Below are positions 17,081-30,350 of a stretch of DNA of 64,000 nucleotides, piece after piece (the stretch's first letter is position 1; each line of letters opens with the position of its first letter). A model generated the notes under the pieces. It saw nothing but the letters and a program-made list of their open reading frames with translations, was not told the DNA's origin and ran no database searches. The stretch covers positions 62,001 to 126,000 of the forward strand of contig NZ_FMZQ01000008.1 of assembly GCF_900102635.1 (NCBI RefSeq), read 5' to 3'. A program made the position numbers and the translations under genes. The DNA comes from Ectopseudomonas chengduensis. Lineage in GTDB: Bacteria; Pseudomonadota; Gammaproteobacteria; Pseudomonadales; Pseudomonadaceae.

Positions 17081-19173
17081 ATGTACCGGCTGAGCCCCTG
17101 CTTCTGGCTGCCCGCATTGTTCCTGCCACTGACTGCACAGGCCGAAAACGCCACCTACCAGGGCGACCCACTGGTAGTCACCGGCAGCCGTTATCAGGCC
17201 AGCGGCTGGCAACTGCCCTTCTCGGTCAACCGCATCGATGCCGAACAAGCCACCCTGGGCAAACCAGGTGTCAACCTCTCCGAAGCACTCGGCAGCGTCC
17301 CGGGGCTGGTGGTGCAGAATCGACAAAATTATGCGCAGGACCTGCAAATATCCTCACGCGGCTTCGGCGCCCGCTCGGCCTTTGGCATTCGTGGCATCAA
17401 GCTGCTGGCCGATGGTGTGCCGCTGTCCAACCCGGACGGCCAGGGCCAGGCGGCGACCTTCGACCTCGACACCCTGGAGCGCATCGAGGTCCTGCGTGGG
17501 CCATTCGCCAGCGTCTACGGCAGCAACTCAGGCGGGGTCATCCAGCTGTTCTCGCGCGATGGCGAAGGTGCCCCCAAGGTCGCGCTCGACACCTCCCAGG
17601 CCGCGTACGGCACCAGCCGTACCCGCGTCTCGGCCGAAGGCGGCAACGACAGAGCCGGTTTCATCATCAACCGCTCGCATTTCGAGACAGACGGCTACCG
17701 CGACCACAGCGGCGCCATCCTCGACAAGACCTTTGCCAAGCTGACCCTGTACCCGGATGACCTCAGCAAGCTCAGCCTGAGCTTCAGTGAACTGGATCAG
17801 AACGACACCCAGGACCCGCAGGGTCTGACCTGGTCTCAGGTACAGAGCAATCGCCGCGCCGCCGCCCCCAGCGCACTGCAGTTCGATACGCGCAAGACCG
17901 TCGATCATCGCCAGTTCGCCCTCAACTACGAGCGCAGCTTCGCCGCCGGCGCCTGGCAGAACACGGTCTACAGCGGCACGCGACGGGTAATTCAGTACCA
18001 GTCGATTCCTGTAGCCGCGCAGATTCCGACCTCTCAGTCCGGTGGCGTGATCGACTTCGAGCGCCGCTTCCATGGCATCGGTAATCGCTGGATCCAGTCG
18101 TTCGACCTGGGTAGCAGCCTGCTGACTGTCACCACCGGCCTGGACTACGACTATTCGCGCGATGACCGCCAGGGCTACGAGAACTTCATCGGCACCACCC
18201 TGGGCGTGAAAGGTAATCTGCGCCGCGACGAGCGTAATGAGGTCACTAGCCTGTCGCCCTACGTCCAGGCAGCCTGGCAGCCTGGCAGCTGGGCAAACTC
18301 GACCTGCAGGCTGGTCTGCGCCACAGCCAGGTAGAGTTCGACGTGGATGACCGCTTCCTGAGCAATGGCGACGACAGCGGCTCGGTCACCTACCGTGAGC
18401 TCACGCCCACTCTTGGCGCCAGTTACGCCCTGCTACCAGATCTGAATATCTATGCCAGCTGGGGCAAGGGGCTGGAGACACCGACGCTGAATGAGCTGTC
18501 CTATTCCGGCCCCGACAACAGCTTCGGCTTCGAGCTGAAACCAGCCACCAGCGAGCAAATTGAAATTGGTCTCAAGGCCCGCCTCGCACAAGCGACCAGC
18601 CTGCAACTGGCGTTGTTCCAGATCGACACCGATGACGAGCTGGTGGTGGAGTCGGCCAACGGTGGCCGTAGTCGCTTCCAGAACGCCGCGCAGACTCGCC
18701 GCAGGGGCCTCGAGCTGGCACTGGAAAGCCGCTTGAGCGACACCCTGCGCGCCAACCTCGCCTACACCGAGATCGATGCCACCTACAGCAAGGATTTCAC
18801 CAGCAACGGCCGCCTGATCGAAGAAGGTAACCACCTGCCCGGCATTCCCGCGCGCACGCTGTATGGTGAGCTGGCCTGGCAACCGCTGGACTGGTTCAGC
18901 ACCGCCGTCGAAGGACTGTACCGCAGCCAGCTCTATGTCGAGGACAGCAATACCGCCAAGACGGCGCCCAGCCATGCGCTGTTCAACTGGCAGGCGCGCT
19001 TCGAGCAGAAGGCCGGCGCACTGACCTTCAACCAGGTGCTGCGCATCGACAACCTGCTGGATCGCGAGTACATCGGGTCGGTGATAGTCGGTGACGGCAA
19101 CGGCCGCTACTACGAACCCGGCCCGGAGCGCGCCTGGTATGTTGGCGCGGGCGTGCAGTACCAGTTCGATTGA
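17081..19173 (+). pseudogene. TonB-dependent outer-membrane receptor, frameshifted
   Basis: Two adjacent frames (17081..18334 and the frame ending 19173) together encode one ~694-residue receptor. The first has a signal peptide ending TAQA, a TonB-box-like DPLVVTG segment, and a plug with ISSRGFGARSAFGIRG and RIEVLRGPFASVYGS. The second carries the C-terminal barrel, with LDREYIGSVIVGDG near the end. The break is an 8-bp tandem duplication: AGCCTGGC at 18271-18278 and again at 18279-18286, followed by a third near-copy. Removing one copy restores AAWQLGKLDLQAGL in frame. The plug resembles the YncD group, but the ligand is unknown. It may be a dead gene, a phase-variable switch or a sequence error. 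Confidence 0.85.
18271..18294 (+). repeat. 8-bp tandem duplication causing the receptor frameshift
   Basis: AGCCTGGC is present twice in tandem, followed by the near-copy AGCTGGGC. Gain or loss of one unit moves the reading frame by two bases. Confidence 0.9.
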
Positions 19174-19265
19174 GCTTGGCGAAGCATGCGCGCATCCAAT
19201 ACCCGGCCCTGAGCCCCCTGCCCCACTTGTGGGGTAAGGCTCCAGATACGCACGCGTTCAAAAAC

Positions 19266-19292
19266 AAAAAGGCCACCCGAAGGTGGCCTTTT
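19266..19292. terminator. Bidirectional terminator between the TonB receptor gene and sucD
   Basis: AAAAAGGCCACC-CGAA-GGTGGCCTTTT: a 7-bp GC stem flanked by an A run and a T run, so it can act on both converging transcripts. Confidence 0.85.
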
Positions 19293-19312
19293 CGCGAGCA
19301 GTCAGCGAAGGC

Positions 19313-20200
19313 TTAGGCCTTCTTGACTTCCCAACCGGTCAGCTCGGCCAGGGCCTTGCCGATGTCAGCCAGGGAGCGCACGGTTTTCACGCCGGCGTCC
19401 TGCAGTGCAGCGAATTTCTCGTCTGCAGTGCCCTTGCCGCCGGAGATGATGGCGCCAGCATGGCCCATGCGCTTGCCGGGAGGAGCGGTCACACCAGCGA
19501 TGTAGGAAACTACAGGCTTGGTGACGTTGGCCTTGATGTAGGCAGCCGCTTCTTCTTCAGCCGAACCGCCGATCTCACCGATCATGACGATCGCTTCGGT
19601 CTTCGGATCTTCCTGGAACAGTTTCAGGATATCGATGAAGTTGGAGCCCGGGATGGGGTCACCGCCGATGCCCACGCAGGTGGACTGGCCGAAGCCGGCG
19701 TCAGTGGTCTGCTTAACGGCTTCATAGGTCAGGGTGCCGGAACGCGACACGATACCTACCTTGCCTGGCAGGTGGATGTGACCCGGCATGATGCCGATCT
19801 TGCACTCGCCGGGAGTGATCACGCCCGGGCAGTTCGGGCCGATCAGGCGAACGCCCAGCTCGTCGCAGATGACCTTGGCGTCCAGCATGTCCAGGGTAGG
19901 AATGCCTTCGGTGATGCAGACGATCAGCTTGATGCCACCGAATGCAGCTTCCAGGATCGAGTCTTTGCAGAACGGAGCCGGAACGTAGATGACCGAAGCG
20001 TCAGCGCCAGTGGCTTCGACAGCTTCTTTCACGGTGTTGAACACTGGCAGGCCCAGGTGGGTAGTGCCACCTTTGCCCGGAGTCACGCCGCCAACCATCT
20101 TGGTGCCGTAGGCGATGGCTTGTTCGGAGTGGAAAGTACCCTGCGAGCCGGTGAAGCCCTGGCAGATGACTTTGGTGTCTTTATTGATCAGGACGCTCAT
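19313..20200 (-). CDS. sucD: Succinyl-CoA synthetase (ADP/GDP-forming) subunit alpha
   Basis: A 295-residue cytoplasmic TCA enzyme subunit that turns succinyl-CoA into succinate with substrate-level phosphorylation. The CoA-binding N-terminal half contains [35 protein letters not shown] follows; the phosphorylated His lies in [17 protein letters not shown]. Its start overlaps the sucC stop by one base (TAATG), which couples production of the two subunits. Confidence 0.98.
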   Translation of the reverse strand: MSVLINKDTKVICQGFTGSQGTFHSEQAIAYGTKMVGGVTPGKGGTTHLGLPVFNTVKEAVEATGADASVIYVPAPFCKDSILEAAFGGIKLIVCITEGIPTLDMLDAKVICDELGVRLIGPNCPGVITPGECKIGIMPGHIHLPGKVGIVSRSGTLTYEAVKQTTDAGFGQSTCVGIGGDPIPGSNFIDILKLFQEDPKTEAIVMIGEIGGSAEEEAAAYIKANVTKPVVSYIAGVTAPPGKRMGHAGAIISGGKGTADEKFAALQDAGVKTVRSLADIGKALAELTGWEVKKA

Positions 20201-21366
20201 TACTTGCCCTCCGCAGCTTTGACGACTTGCTGAGCAGCGTCGGTCAGGCTGGTTGCCGCGATGATGTTCAGGCCGCTTTCAGCCAGGACCTTGGCGCCCA
20301 GCTCAGCGTTGTTACCTTCCAGGCGGACGACCACCGGAATTTTCACGCCGACTTCTTTCACGGCGCCGATGATGCCTTCGGCAATCATGTCGCAACGAAC
20401 GATGCCGCCGAAGATGTTCACCAGAACGGCAGCGACGTTGCTGTCGGACAGGATGATCTTGAAGGCTTCGGTCACGCGCTCTTTGGTTGCGCCGCCACCT
20501 ACGTCGAGGAAGTTGGCTGGCTTGCCGCCGTGCAGGTTGACGATGTCCATGGTACCCATGGCCAGACCGGCACCGTTGACCATGCAGCCGATGTTGCCTT
20601 CCAGGGCCACGTAGTTCAGCTCGAAGCTGGCAGCGTGGGCTTCACGAGGATCGTCTTGCGACGGGTCGTGGAAGGTCTTCAGCTTCGGCTGACGGTACAT
20701 GGCGTTAGCGTCGATGTTGATCTTCGCGTCCAGGCAGTGCAGGTCGCCGTCGGCCTTGATGACCAGCGGGTTGACTTCCAGCAGAGCCAGATCGTGATCC
20801 TTGAACAGCTTGGCCAGACCTACGAAGATCTTGGCGAACTGAGCGACCTGCTTGCCTTCCAGACCCAGCTGGAAAGCCAGCTCGCGACCTTGGTACGGCT
20901 GAGCGCCGACCAACGGATCAATGGTGGCCTTGAGGATCTTCTCAGGGGTTTCGTGGGCCACTTTCTCGATGTCCACGCCACCTTCGGTGGAAGCCATGAA
21001 CACGATGCGACGGCTGGAGCGGTCCACTACAGCGCCCAGGTACAGTTCCTTGGCGATGTCGGTGCAGGATTCGACCAGGATTTTGCTGACCGGCTGACCA
21101 TTGGCGTCAGTCTGGTAAGTCACCAGACGCTTGCCCAGCCAGTTGGCGGCGAAGGCCTTGGCGTCTTCTTTGCTCTTGACCAGCTTTACGCCACCGGCTT
21201 TACCGCGGCCACCAGCGTGGACCTGAGCCTTGACGACCCACTCGCTGCCGCCGATTTTTTCGCAGGCTTCTGCGGCTTCTTCCGGGGTGTCTACCGCGAA
21301 GCCCTTGGATACAGGCAGGCCGTATTCAGCGAACAGCTGCTTACCCTGATACTCGTGAAGATTCAT
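20200..21366 (-). CDS. sucC: Succinyl-CoA synthetase (ADP/GDP-forming) subunit beta
   Basis: A 388-residue ATP-grasp subunit that partners SucD. It begins [18 protein letters not shown]; the nucleotide-binding ATP-grasp region includes [18 protein letters not shown], and the C-terminal part has [13 protein letters not shown] and [16 protein letters not shown]. Full length for the family. It lies 244 bases downstream of lpd, with a strong hairpin in the gap. Confidence 0.98.
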   Translation of the reverse strand: MNLHEYQGKQLFAEYGLPVSKGFAVDTPEEAAEACEKIGGSEWVVKAQVHAGGRGKAGGVKLVKSKEDAKAFAANWLGKRLVTYQTDANGQPVSKILVESCTDIAKELYLGAVVDRSSRRIVFMASTEGGVDIEKVAHETPEKILKATIDPLVGAQPYQGRELAFQLGLEGKQVAQFAKIFVGLAKLFKDHDLALLEVNPLVIKADGDLHCLDAKINIDANAMYRQPKLKTFHDPSQDDPREAHAASFELNYVALEGNIGCMVNGAGLAMGTMDIVNLHGGKPANFLDVGGGATKERVTEAFKIILSDSNVAAVLVNIFGGIVRCDMIAEGIIGAVKEVGVKIPVVVRLEGNNAELGAKVLAESGLNIIAATSLTDAAQQVVKAAEGK

Positions 21367-21580
21367 GCTTGTCTACCGTCTTCGTTTAGGTATTGCGCAT
21401 TCGGCGCTGTACTTGTGATACCGCGCCACCTGTGACTGCCGAAGCAGTCCGCCGGGCCTTCCGCCGCGAGTCGAACTCGACGCGGGCCACCCGACGTGGT
21501 TCTGCTTGCAAACACCACCGTGGCGATGAGGCGATTACACGACGCCCCGCCTACCACGGCGGCTTACAACAACTACTGCA

Positions 21581-21602
21581 GTGGCCGGACGCTACCGGCC
21601 AC
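21581..21602 (-). other. Strong hairpin in the lpd-sucC gap
   Basis: GTGGCCGG and CCGGCCAC are perfectly complementary around a 6-base loop just after the lpd stop codon. No T run follows, so partial attenuation or 3'-end protection is more likely than full termination, since sucCD lie downstream. Confidence 0.6.
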
Positions 21603-21610
21603 TTGCACAC

Positions 21611-23113
<1,503 letters not shown>

Positions 23114-24340
23114 TTAGATTTCCAGCAGCAGGCGAGCCGGGTCTTCAAGCAAGTTCTTGATGGTCACCAGGAAGGTCACGGCTTCCTTACCATCGATCAG
23201 GCGGTGGTCGTAAGACAGCGCCAGGTACATCATCGGACGGATCACCACCTGACCATTGATCGCCATCGGACGCTGGATAATGTTGTGCATACCCAGGATG
23301 GCAGCCTGCGGCGGGTTGACGATCGGCGTCGACATCATCGAACCGAAGGTACCACCGTTGGTGATGGTGAAGGTGCCGCCGGTCATTTCTTCGATCGACA
23401 GCTTGCCGTCTTTGGCTTTCTTGCCGAAGGTAGCGATGCCGCTCTCGATTTCAGCCAGGCTCATCTGCTCGGCATTACGCAGCACCGGAACGACCAGACC
23501 GCGGTCGCTGGACACGGCAACGCCGATGTCGGCGTAGCCGTGGTAAACGATGTCGTTGCCGTCGATCGAGGCGTTGACTGCCGGGAAGCGCTTCAGGGCT
23601 TCGGTGGCGGCCTTGACGAAGAACGACATGAAGCCCAGGCGCACGCCATTGTGGGACTTCTCGAACAGGTCCTTGTACTTCGAACGCAGGGCCATGACTT
23701 CAGTCATGTCGACTTCGTTGAAGGTGGTCAGCATGGCCATGGAGGACTGAGCCTCGACCAGACGCTCGGCGATCTTGGCGCGCAGGCGAGTCATCGGCAC
23801 ACGCTTCTCGGTGCGATCGCCAGTGGCGACGACAGCAGCGGCGGCAGCAGGAGCAGCAGCCGGCTTGGCAGCAGCGGCCGGAGCGTTCTTCTTGGCTTCA
23901 ACGGCAGCGACCACGTCTTCCTTGGTCACACGGCCACCTTTGCCGGTGCCAGCGATGCTGTTGGGGTCGATGCCGTTCTCTTCAGCCAGCTTGCGCGCGG
24001 CAGGCGAGAGGATGGCGTCGTCGCCAGCGGCGGCCGGGGCAGCAGCCTGAGCCGGAGCGGCGGCAGCGGGCGGAGCGGCAGCCGGAGCAGCGGCGGCAGC
24101 GCCACCTTCGGACAGCTTGCCCAGCAGTTCGTTGGAAAGAACGGTGTCGCCTTCGTTCTTGATGATTTCAGCCAGAACACCATCGGCCTCGGCCAGTACT
24201 TCGATCACCACCTTGTCGGTTTCGATGTCGACGATCAGCTCATCGCGCTTGACCGCTTCGCCCGGCTTCTTGTGCCAGGTGGCCACGGTGCCGTCGGCAA
24301 CCGATTCCGGGAAGGTTGGGGCTTTGATCTCGATAGCCAT
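23114..24340 (-). CDS. sucB: Dihydrolipoyllysine succinyltransferase (E2 of 2-oxoglutarate dehydrogenase)
   Basis: A 408-residue core subunit. A single N-terminal lipoyl domain has the lipoylated Lys43 in IETDKV; an Ala/Pro-rich hinge follows (about 82-115); the peripheral subunit-binding domain is [14 protein letters not shown]; a second Ala/Pro linker precedes the catalytic domain, which ends with the active-site SYDHRLIDG. The start at 24340 ([13 protein letters not shown]) follows AAGGAA by about 9 bases; the frame is open 14 codons further but begins unlike the family. Confidence 0.98.
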   Translation of the reverse strand: MAIEIKAPTFPESVADGTVATWHKKPGEAVKRDELIVDIETDKVVIEVLAEADGVLAEIIKNEGDTVLSNELLGKLSEGGAAAAAPAAAPPAAAAPAQAAAPAAAGDDAILSPAARKLAEENGIDPNSIAGTGKGGRVTKEDVVAAVEAKKNAPAAAAKPAAAPAAAAAVVATGDRTEKRVPMTRLRAKIAERLVEAQSSMAMLTTFNEVDMTEVMALRSKYKDLFEKSHNGVRLGFMSFFVKAATEALKRFPAVNASIDGNDIVYHGYADIGVAVSSDRGLVVPVLRNAEQMSLAEIESGIATFGKKAKDGKLSIEEMTGGTFTITNGGTFGSMMSTPIVNPPQAAILGMHNIIQRPMAINGQVVIRPMMYLALSYDHRLIDGKEAVTFLVTIKNLLEDPARLLLEI

Positions 24341-24405
24341 TGTATGCGTTTCCTTAAATTCGGTTTTACCGCCAGGTGGCACCTGCCACCTGGCGGATGA
24401 AGGCG

Positions 24406-27237
24406 TTAAACAGTAAAGGCGTCCTGCAGCAGTTTTTCCTGCTGCTCGGCGTGCATCGACGCATAACCGCAGGCTGGCGCTGCCGACGCATCACGACCGG
24501 CGTACTCCAGGAACAGCGACTTCTTGTGCGCGGTAGCGACGCGACGCATGTGGTGCTGGCTGCAGTACCAAGCGCCTTGGTTCATCGGCTCTTCCTGACA
24601 CCAGACGATGTGCTTGAGGTTCTTGTACGGCGCCAGCGCCTCGGCCAGATCGTCTTCCGGGAACGGATAGAGCTGCTCGATACGAATGATGGCGATGTCT
24701 TCGCGACCCTCGGCACGACGTTTTTCCAGCAGGTCGTAGTAGACCTTGCCGCTGCACAGCACCAGACGCTCGACCTTTTTCGGGTCCAGCGAATCGATCT
24801 CGCCGATGACGGTCTGGAAGGAGCCTTCGGCCAGATCTTCCAGGGTCGAGATGGCCAATTTGTGACGCAGCAACGACTTGGGCGTCAGCACCACCAGCGG
24901 CTTGCGCAGCGGACGAATCACCTGGCGACGCAGCATGTGATAGACCTGCGCCGGGGTGGTCGGCACGCACACCTGCATGTTGTGCTCGGCACAAAGTTGC
25001 AGATAACGCTCCAGACGCGCCGAGCTGTGCTCAGGCCCCTGCCCTTCATAGCCGTGCGGCAGCAGAACGGTCAGACCGCAGAGACGGCCCCACTTGGTCT
25101 CGCCGCTGGAAATGAACTGGTCGAATACCACCTGGGCACCGTTGGCGAAATCGCCGAACTGGGCTTCCCAGATCACCAGCGCGTTCGGCGTGGTGGTGGC
25201 ATAGCCGTATTCGAACGCCAGTACCGCTTCCTCGGAGAGGTAGGAGTCGTACAGTTCGAACTTCGGCTGACCGTCGTACAGGTTCTTCAGCGGAACGTAG
25301 GTCGAGGCATCCTTCTGGTTGTGCAGCACCGCGTGACGGTGCGAGAAGGTGCCACGGCCGATGTCCTGACCGGTCATGCGGATCGGATGACCTTCGACCA
25401 GCAGAGTGGCGTAAGCCATGGTCTCGGCGAAGCCCCAGTTGATCGGCAAGCCGCCCGCGCCCATCTTCTGACGGTCTTCGAGGATCTTCGCCACCTGACG
25501 CTGAACCAGGAAGCCCTCAGGGATTTCCAGCAGCTTGGCAGACAGATCCTGCAGGGTCTTCAGATCGAAACGGGTGTCGTGACGCGCGGTCCAGGCATGA
25601 CCCAGGTAAGGACGCCAGTCGACGAACAGCTCCTTGTTCGGCTCCTTGACCAGGCTCTTGACCACGTGCTGACCGTTGTCCAGCGCGGTGCGGTACTCGT
25701 CGATCTTGGCCTGCACGTCGTCGCTGCTCTGCACGCCGGCGGCAATCAGTGCATCGGCGTACAGCTCACGAGTAGTGCGCTGCTTGGCGATCTGCTGGTA
25801 CATCAGCGGCTGGGTACCGTTCGGCTCGTCGGCCTCGTTGTGACCACGACGGCGGTAGCAGACCAGATCGATGACCACGTCACGCTTGTACTGCATGCGG
25901 TAATCGACAGCCAGCTGAGTCACGAACAGCACGGCTTCCGGATCGTCGCCATTCACATGGAAGATCGGCGCCTGGATCATCTTCGCCACGTCGGTCGCGT
26001 ACTCGGTGGAGCGCGCATCCAGCGGGTTGCTGATGGTGAAGCCGACCTGGTTGTTGATCACGATGTGGATAGTGCCGCCAGTCTTGTAGCCGCGGGTCTG
26101 CGACATCTGGAAGGTTTCCATGACCACACCCTGACCGGCGAAAGCCGCGTCACCGTGGATGGAAATCGGCAGTACCTTGTCGCCAGTAGCGTCACTGCGA
26201 CGATCCTGACGAGCACGCACCGAGCCCTCGACCACCGGAGAAACGATTTCCAGGTGCGAGGGGTTGAACGCCAGCGCCAGGTGCACTTCGCCACCGGCAG
26301 TCATGACGTTGGAGGAAAAGCCCTGGTGGTACTTCACGTCACCGGACGACAGACCTTCGGTCTTCTTGCCTTCGAACTCGTCGAACAGGTCGCGCGGGTT
26401 CTTGCCGAAGGTGTTGACCAGAACGTTCAGACGGCCGCGGTGGGCCATGCCGATGACCACTTCCTTGGTGCCGTAGGAGCCGGAGCGCTGGATGATTTCG
26501 TCCAGCAGCGGGATCAGGCTCTCGCCACCCTCCAGGCCGAAACGCTTGGTGCCCGGGTATTTGGTGCCCAGGTACTTTTCCAGACCTTCGGCAGCGGTGA
26601 CGCGCTCGAGCACATGCGCCTGCACTTCGGCAGAAAACTGCGGACGACCGCGCACGCTTTCCAGGCGCTGGGCGAACCAGTTGCGCTGGCCGGAATCGAC
26701 GATGTGGGTGAACTCGGCACCGATGGTGCGACAATATGTCTGCTGCAGCGCATCGCGGATTTCGCGTAGCGTTGCCTCTTCCTTGCCGATATACAGCTCG
26801 CCAGTGCGGAATGTGGTGTCCAGATCCGCGTCGGTCAGGCCGTAGTGATTGATCGACAGGTCAGACGGCGCAGTGCGCACCCACAGACCCAGCGGGTCGA
26901 GCTGGGCGGCCTGATGGCCACGCATGCGGTAGGCCTGGATCAAGCGCAGCACTTCCACCTGCTTCTTTTCGTGCTCGCTGCTGACGGCCCCGGCGGAAAC
27001 CGGCTGGGCACGACGCGAATTCTTGGCGAGCAGGACGAAATGATCGCGAATGGTTGAATGCGATACATCCGTTGCAGCGCTGCCGTCGGTCGGCAACTTC
27101 TGGAAGTAAGTGCGCCACTCTTCTGGCACAGCGTTGGGATCGTGCAGGTAGAGCTCGTAGAGCTCTTCCACGTAGGCAGCGTTGCCACCGGATAGGTGGG
27201 CACTGTCCCACATGCGCTGCATCACGCTTTCTTGCAT
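24406..27237 (-). CDS. sucA: 2-oxoglutarate dehydrogenase E1 component
   Basis: A 943-residue thiamin-diphosphate enzyme that decarboxylates 2-oxoglutarate and passes the succinyl group to SucB. It starts with the N-terminal E2-binding segment ([19 protein letters not shown]) and shows the ThDP region [14 protein letters not shown] and [10 protein letters not shown], and the C-terminal [20 protein letters not shown]. Length equals that of other pseudomonad enzymes. It is separated from sdhB by 249 bases with two hairpins and from sucB by 65 bases. Confidence 0.98.
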   Translation of the reverse strand: MQESVMQRMWDSAHLSGGNAAYVEELYELYLHDPNAVPEEWRTYFQKLPTDGSAATDVSHSTIRDHFVLLAKNSRRAQPVSAGAVSSEHEKKQVEVLRLIQAYRMRGHQAAQLDPLGLWVRTAPSDLSINHYGLTDADLDTTFRTGELYIGKEEATLREIRDALQQTYCRTIGAEFTHIVDSGQRNWFAQRLESVRGRPQFSAEVQAHVLERVTAAEGLEKYLGTKYPGTKRFGLEGGESLIPLLDEIIQRSGSYGTKEVVIGMAHRGRLNVLVNTFGKNPRDLFDEFEGKKTEGLSSGDVKYHQGFSSNVMTAGGEVHLALAFNPSHLEIVSPVVEGSVRARQDRRSDATGDKVLPISIHGDAAFAGQGVVMETFQMSQTRGYKTGGTIHIVINNQVGFTISNPLDARSTEYATDVAKMIQAPIFHVNGDDPEAVLFVTQLAVDYRMQYKRDVVIDLVCYRRRGHNEADEPNGTQPLMYQQIAKQRTTRELYADALIAAGVQSSDDVQAKIDEYRTALDNGQHVVKSLVKEPNKELFVDWRPYLGHAWTARHDTRFDLKTLQDLSAKLLEIPEGFLVQRQVAKILEDRQKMGAGGLPINWGFAETMAYATLLVEGHPIRMTGQDIGRGTFSHRHAVLHNQKDASTYVPLKNLYDGQPKFELYDSYLSEEAVLAFEYGYATTTPNALVIWEAQFGDFANGAQVVFDQFISSGETKWGRLCGLTVLLPHGYEGQGPEHSSARLERYLQLCAEHNMQVCVPTTPAQVYHMLRRQVIRPLRKPLVVLTPKSLLRHKLAISTLEDLAEGSFQTVIGEIDSLDPKKVERLVLCSGKVYYDLLEKRRAEGREDIAIIRIEQLYPFPEDDLAEALAPYKNLKHIVWCQEEPMNQGAWYCSQHHMRRVATAHKKSLFLEYAGRDASAAPACGYASMHAEQQEKLLQDAFTV

Positions 27238-27395
27238 GCTTGGTCACCCTCGGTAAGGGGACACCACCGGCGCGAATACCGCATGGTCCTGATCAAAGTC
27301 ATGATGCTGCGACTCGGATAAAGCCACTTGGGTTCCCGCAGATAGTCCGGGTACCAGCCCGGATGCCCCTGCTGGTCGTCATATTTTTCGAGTAT

Positions 27396-27460
27396 GAGCC
27401 GCGGCTTTGTGGGCTGCGGCTCTGGCTTTACTGCGAGGCCGGCCTGAGCCGGACTCGCAG
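27396..27460 (-). other. Two consecutive hairpins in the sdhB-sucA gap
   Basis: GAGCCGC/GCGGCTC (27396-27422) and CTGCGAG-x-CCGGC paired with GCCGG-x-CTCGCAG (27431-27460) lie between the sdh and suc gene groups. Neither has a downstream T run. They may separate or process the transcripts. Confidence 0.5.
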
Positions 27461-27486
27461 GTGTTACAGGTATAGCAACTTGCGAA

Positions 27487-28194
27487 TCAGGTACCGCTCT
27501 GCAGCAGCATGTTACGCACGTGACCGATCGCCTTGGTCGGGTTCAGACCCTTGGGGCAAACGTTCACGCAGTTCATGATGCCGCGGCAGCGGAACACACT
27601 GAACGGATCGTCCAGCGAGGCCAGGCGCTCAGCGGTCTTGGTGTCACGGCTGTCGGCCAGGAAGCGATAGGCCTGCAGCAGTGCAGCGGGACCGAGGAAC
27701 TTGTCAGGGTTCCACCAGAACGACGGGCAGCTGGTCGAGCAGCATGCGCACAGAATGCACTCGTACAGGCCGTCGAGCTTCTCGCGCTCTTCCGGAGTCT
27801 GCAGACGTTCGATGGCCGGAGCCGGCGTATCGTTCTGCAGGAACGGCTGCACCTTCTCGTACTGCTTGTAGAAGATGCTCATGTCGACGACCAGGTCACG
27901 AATGACCGGCAGGCCCGGCAACGGACGAATCACCAACTTGCCGCCCTTGAGGCCGGCAGCGGAGATCGGCGTGATACAGGCCAGGCCGTTCTTGCCGTTG
28001 ATGTTCATGCCGTCGGAACCGCATACGCCTTCACGGCAGGAACGACGGTAGGAGAAACCTTCATCCTGTTCCTTGATCAGCGCCAGCACGTCGAGGACCA
28101 TGATGTCCTTGCCGCCGGTGTCGACCTGGAAGTCCTGCATGAACGGAGCAGCGTCCTTCTCCGGGTTATAGCGATAAACACTGACTTGCAACAT
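27487..28194 (-). CDS. sdhB: Succinate dehydrogenase iron-sulfur subunit
   Basis: A 235-residue subunit of respiratory complex II carrying three Fe-S clusters. The [2Fe-2S] ligands are in CREGVCGSDGMN and the later C73; the [4Fe-4S] and [3Fe-4S] ligands are in CILCACCSTSCP and in CRGIMNCVNVCP near the C-terminus. The ATG at 28194 is preferred over the GTG at 28203 because GGGTGA lies just upstream and the family begins MLQVSVYRYNP. It follows the sdhA stop by 11 bases. Confidence 0.97.
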   Translation of the reverse strand: MLQVSVYRYNPEKDAAPFMQDFQVDTGGKDIMVLDVLALIKEQDEGFSYRRSCREGVCGSDGMNINGKNGLACITPISAAGLKGGKLVIRPLPGLPVIRDLVVDMSIFYKQYEKVQPFLQNDTPAPAIERLQTPEEREKLDGLYECILCACCSTSCPSFWWNPDKFLGPAALLQAYRFLADSRDTKTAERLASLDDPFSVFRCRGIMNCVNVCPKGLNPTKAIGHVRNMLLQSGT

Positions 28195-28205
28195 ATCAGT
28201 CACCC

Positions 28206-29978
28206 TTAATAAGTCCGAACCTTGGGTTCAAATGCCGGAACGGTCTTCGGCGCGAAGTTGACATCACGCTTGGCAACGCGCTTCTCGCCTGGGAAGTACA
28301 GGGAGTGGCACAGCCAATTCTGGTCATCGCGCTCCTCGAAGTCTTCACGAGCGTGGGCTCCACGGGACTCTTTACGAGCCTCGGCGGCAACCGCAGTCGC
28401 TTCAGCCACTTCGAGCAGGTTTTGCAGTTCCAGCGCTTCGATACGCGCAGTGTTGAACGCCTGGCTCTTGTCCGCGATTTTGACTTTCGCGATGCGCTCA
28501 CGCAGGTCGGCCAGTTGTTGGATGCCCTTCTGCATGTATTCGCCAGTACGGAATACACCGAAGTAGTTCTGCATGCACTGTTGCAGCTCTTTACGCAGCG
28601 GGGCGACGTCTTCACCGGTGCTGCGCTCGTTGACACCAGCCAGACGCGACAGCGACTGTTCGATGTCGGTTTCGCTGGCACCACGGACTTCCACGCCTTC
28701 TTTCAGCGCTTTTTCCAGGTGCAGGCCAGCGGCGCGGCCAAATACCACCAGATCCAGCAGCGAGTTGCCGCCCAGACGGTTGGCACCGTGTACCGATACG
28801 CACGCCACTTCACCTACGGCGAACAGACCTTCGATGATCTTGTCGTTGCCGTTGGCGTCCTGAGTGATGGCCTGGCCATGAATGTTGGTCGGCACGCCGC
28901 CCATCATGTAGTGGCAGGTCGGGATCACCGGGACCGGAGCGACGACCGGGTCGACGTGAGCGAAGGTCTTGGACAGTTCGCAGATACCCGGCAGACGGCT
29001 GTGCAGCACTTCTTCGCCGAGGTGGTCGAGCTTCAGCAGTACGTGGTCCTTGTCCGGGCCACAGCCGTTGCCGGCGATGACTTCCTTGACCATGGAGCGG
29101 GCAACCACGTCGCGGCCAGCCAGGTCTTTGGCGTTCGGCGCATAACGCTCCATGAAACGCTCGCCATGGGCGTTGATCAGATAACCACCCTCGCCACGGC
29201 AACCTTCGGTGACCAGTACACCAGCGCCGGCGATACCGGTCGGGTGGAACTGCCACATTTCGATGTCCTGCACCGGCACGCCGGCACGCAGGGCCATGCC
29301 CACGCCGTCACCGGTGTTGATCAGGGCGTTGGTGGTGGAGGCGTAGATACGACCAGCACCGCCGGTGGCCAGAACCACGGCCTTGGAGCGGATGTAGACG
29401 GTTTCGCCAGTCTCGATGCAGATGGCGATGACGCCGACGATGGCGCCGTCCTGATTCTTCACCAGGTCAACCGCGTACCACTCGTTGAGGAACGAGGTGC
29501 CGGCTTTCAGGTTGGCCTGATACAGGGTGTGCAGCAGTGCGTGACCGGTACGGTCGGCAGCAGCGCAGGTACGAGCAGCCTGAGTCGGATTGTCCGGACC
29601 CTTGGACTGACCACCGAACGGACGCTGGTAGATGCGGCCCTGCTCGGTACGGGAGAACGGCAGGCCCATGTGCTCGAGCTCGAACACCGCTTCCGGACCG
29701 ACGGAGCACATGTATTCGATAGCGTCCTGGTCACCGATGTAGTCGGAACCCTTGACGGTATCGTACATGTGCCAGCGCCAATCATCGTTCGGGTCGGCCG
29801 AAGCGATGGCGCAGGTGATGCCACCCTGAGCGGAAACGGTGTGCGAACGAGTCGGGAACACTTTGGTGACCACGGCAGTCTTGTGACCGCCCTGGGCAAG
29901 TTGCAGCGCAGCACGCATGCCGGCGCCGCCGCCACCCACGATGATGGCGTCATAGGAAAGAGTACGGATGCTAGCCAT
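28206..29978 (-). CDS. sdhA: Succinate dehydrogenase flavoprotein subunit
   Basis: A 590-residue subunit that oxidises succinate to fumarate. The FAD Rossmann motif [13 protein letters not shown] is at residues 13-25; the His that binds FAD covalently is His46 in [11 protein letters not shown]; the catalytic region includes [21 protein letters not shown] and [18 protein letters not shown]. It starts 3 bases after the sdhD stop. Confidence 0.98.
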   Translation of the reverse strand: MASIRTLSYDAIIVGGGGAGMRAALQLAQGGHKTAVVTKVFPTRSHTVSAQGGITCAIASADPNDDWRWHMYDTVKGSDYIGDQDAIEYMCSVGPEAVFELEHMGLPFSRTEQGRIYQRPFGGQSKGPDNPTQAARTCAAADRTGHALLHTLYQANLKAGTSFLNEWYAVDLVKNQDGAIVGVIAICIETGETVYIRSKAVVLATGGAGRIYASTTNALINTGDGVGMALRAGVPVQDIEMWQFHPTGIAGAGVLVTEGCRGEGGYLINAHGERFMERYAPNAKDLAGRDVVARSMVKEVIAGNGCGPDKDHVLLKLDHLGEEVLHSRLPGICELSKTFAHVDPVVAPVPVIPTCHYMMGGVPTNIHGQAITQDANGNDKIIEGLFAVGEVACVSVHGANRLGGNSLLDLVVFGRAAGLHLEKALKEGVEVRGASETDIEQSLSRLAGVNERSTGEDVAPLRKELQQCMQNYFGVFRTGEYMQKGIQQLADLRERIAKVKIADKSQAFNTARIEALELQNLLEVAEATAVAAEARKESRGAHAREDFEERDDQNWLCHSLYFPGEKRVAKRDVNFAPKTVPAFEPKVRTY

Positions 29979-29981
29979 GAA

Positions 29982-30350
29982 TCAGAAACCCCACAGAATC
30001 TGCACGCCCCAGACGAACATCGCGAACATCGCGATGCCACACACGGCCTGGAACAGGAAACGCACACCAGTCGCCCACTTGCCCAGCGCCATCGGCGTCA
30101 GGTAGTCGGTGGAGATGGTCCACATGCCAACCCAGGCGTGCACGCTCAGTGCAACAAGGGCCAGCAGGCTGAAGATGCGCATTGCGGTATGCGAGAACAG
30201 ACCATGCCATTCGGCGTAGCCCATACCCGGATTACAGATCACATAGCCCAGCAGAAACAGCGTGTAAGCCGCGAGAACGACCGCAGAAACGCGCTGAGCC
30301 ATCCAGTCATAGAGGCCCGAACGCGAGAAATTCGTGACATTAGTTACCAT
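29982..30350 (-). CDS. sdhD: Succinate dehydrogenase membrane anchor subunit D
   Basis: A 122-residue protein with three membrane helices that helps hold heme b and the quinone site of complex II. The GLYDWMAQRVSAVVLAAY segment precedes helix 1, and the heme-side His lies in ALSVHAWVGMW. The start at 30350 (MVTNVTN) overlaps the end of sdhC by 7 bases. Confidence 0.95.
   Translation of the reverse strand: MVTNVTNFSRSGLYDWMAQRVSAVVLAAYTLFLLGYVICNPGMGYAEWHGLFSHTAMRIFSLLALVALSVHAWVGMWTISTDYLTPMALGKWATGVRFLFQAVCGIAMFAMFVWGVQILWGF

Noticed and set aside
19283..21435. Long plus-strand open frames opposite sucD and sucC.
   Set aside because: Antisense shadows of complete TCA enzyme genes.
21367..21610. 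Possible tRNA or small RNA gene in the lpd-sucC gap, because of several GC stems.
   Set aside because: No cloverleaf or T-loop consensus can be formed; only the single 8-bp hairpin after lpd is convincing.
24376..26769. A 797-codon open frame on the plus strand opposite sucA.
   Set aside because: It lies wholly antisense to the conserved sucA gene, shows no family motif, and arises from the strong third-position GC bias of the real gene.
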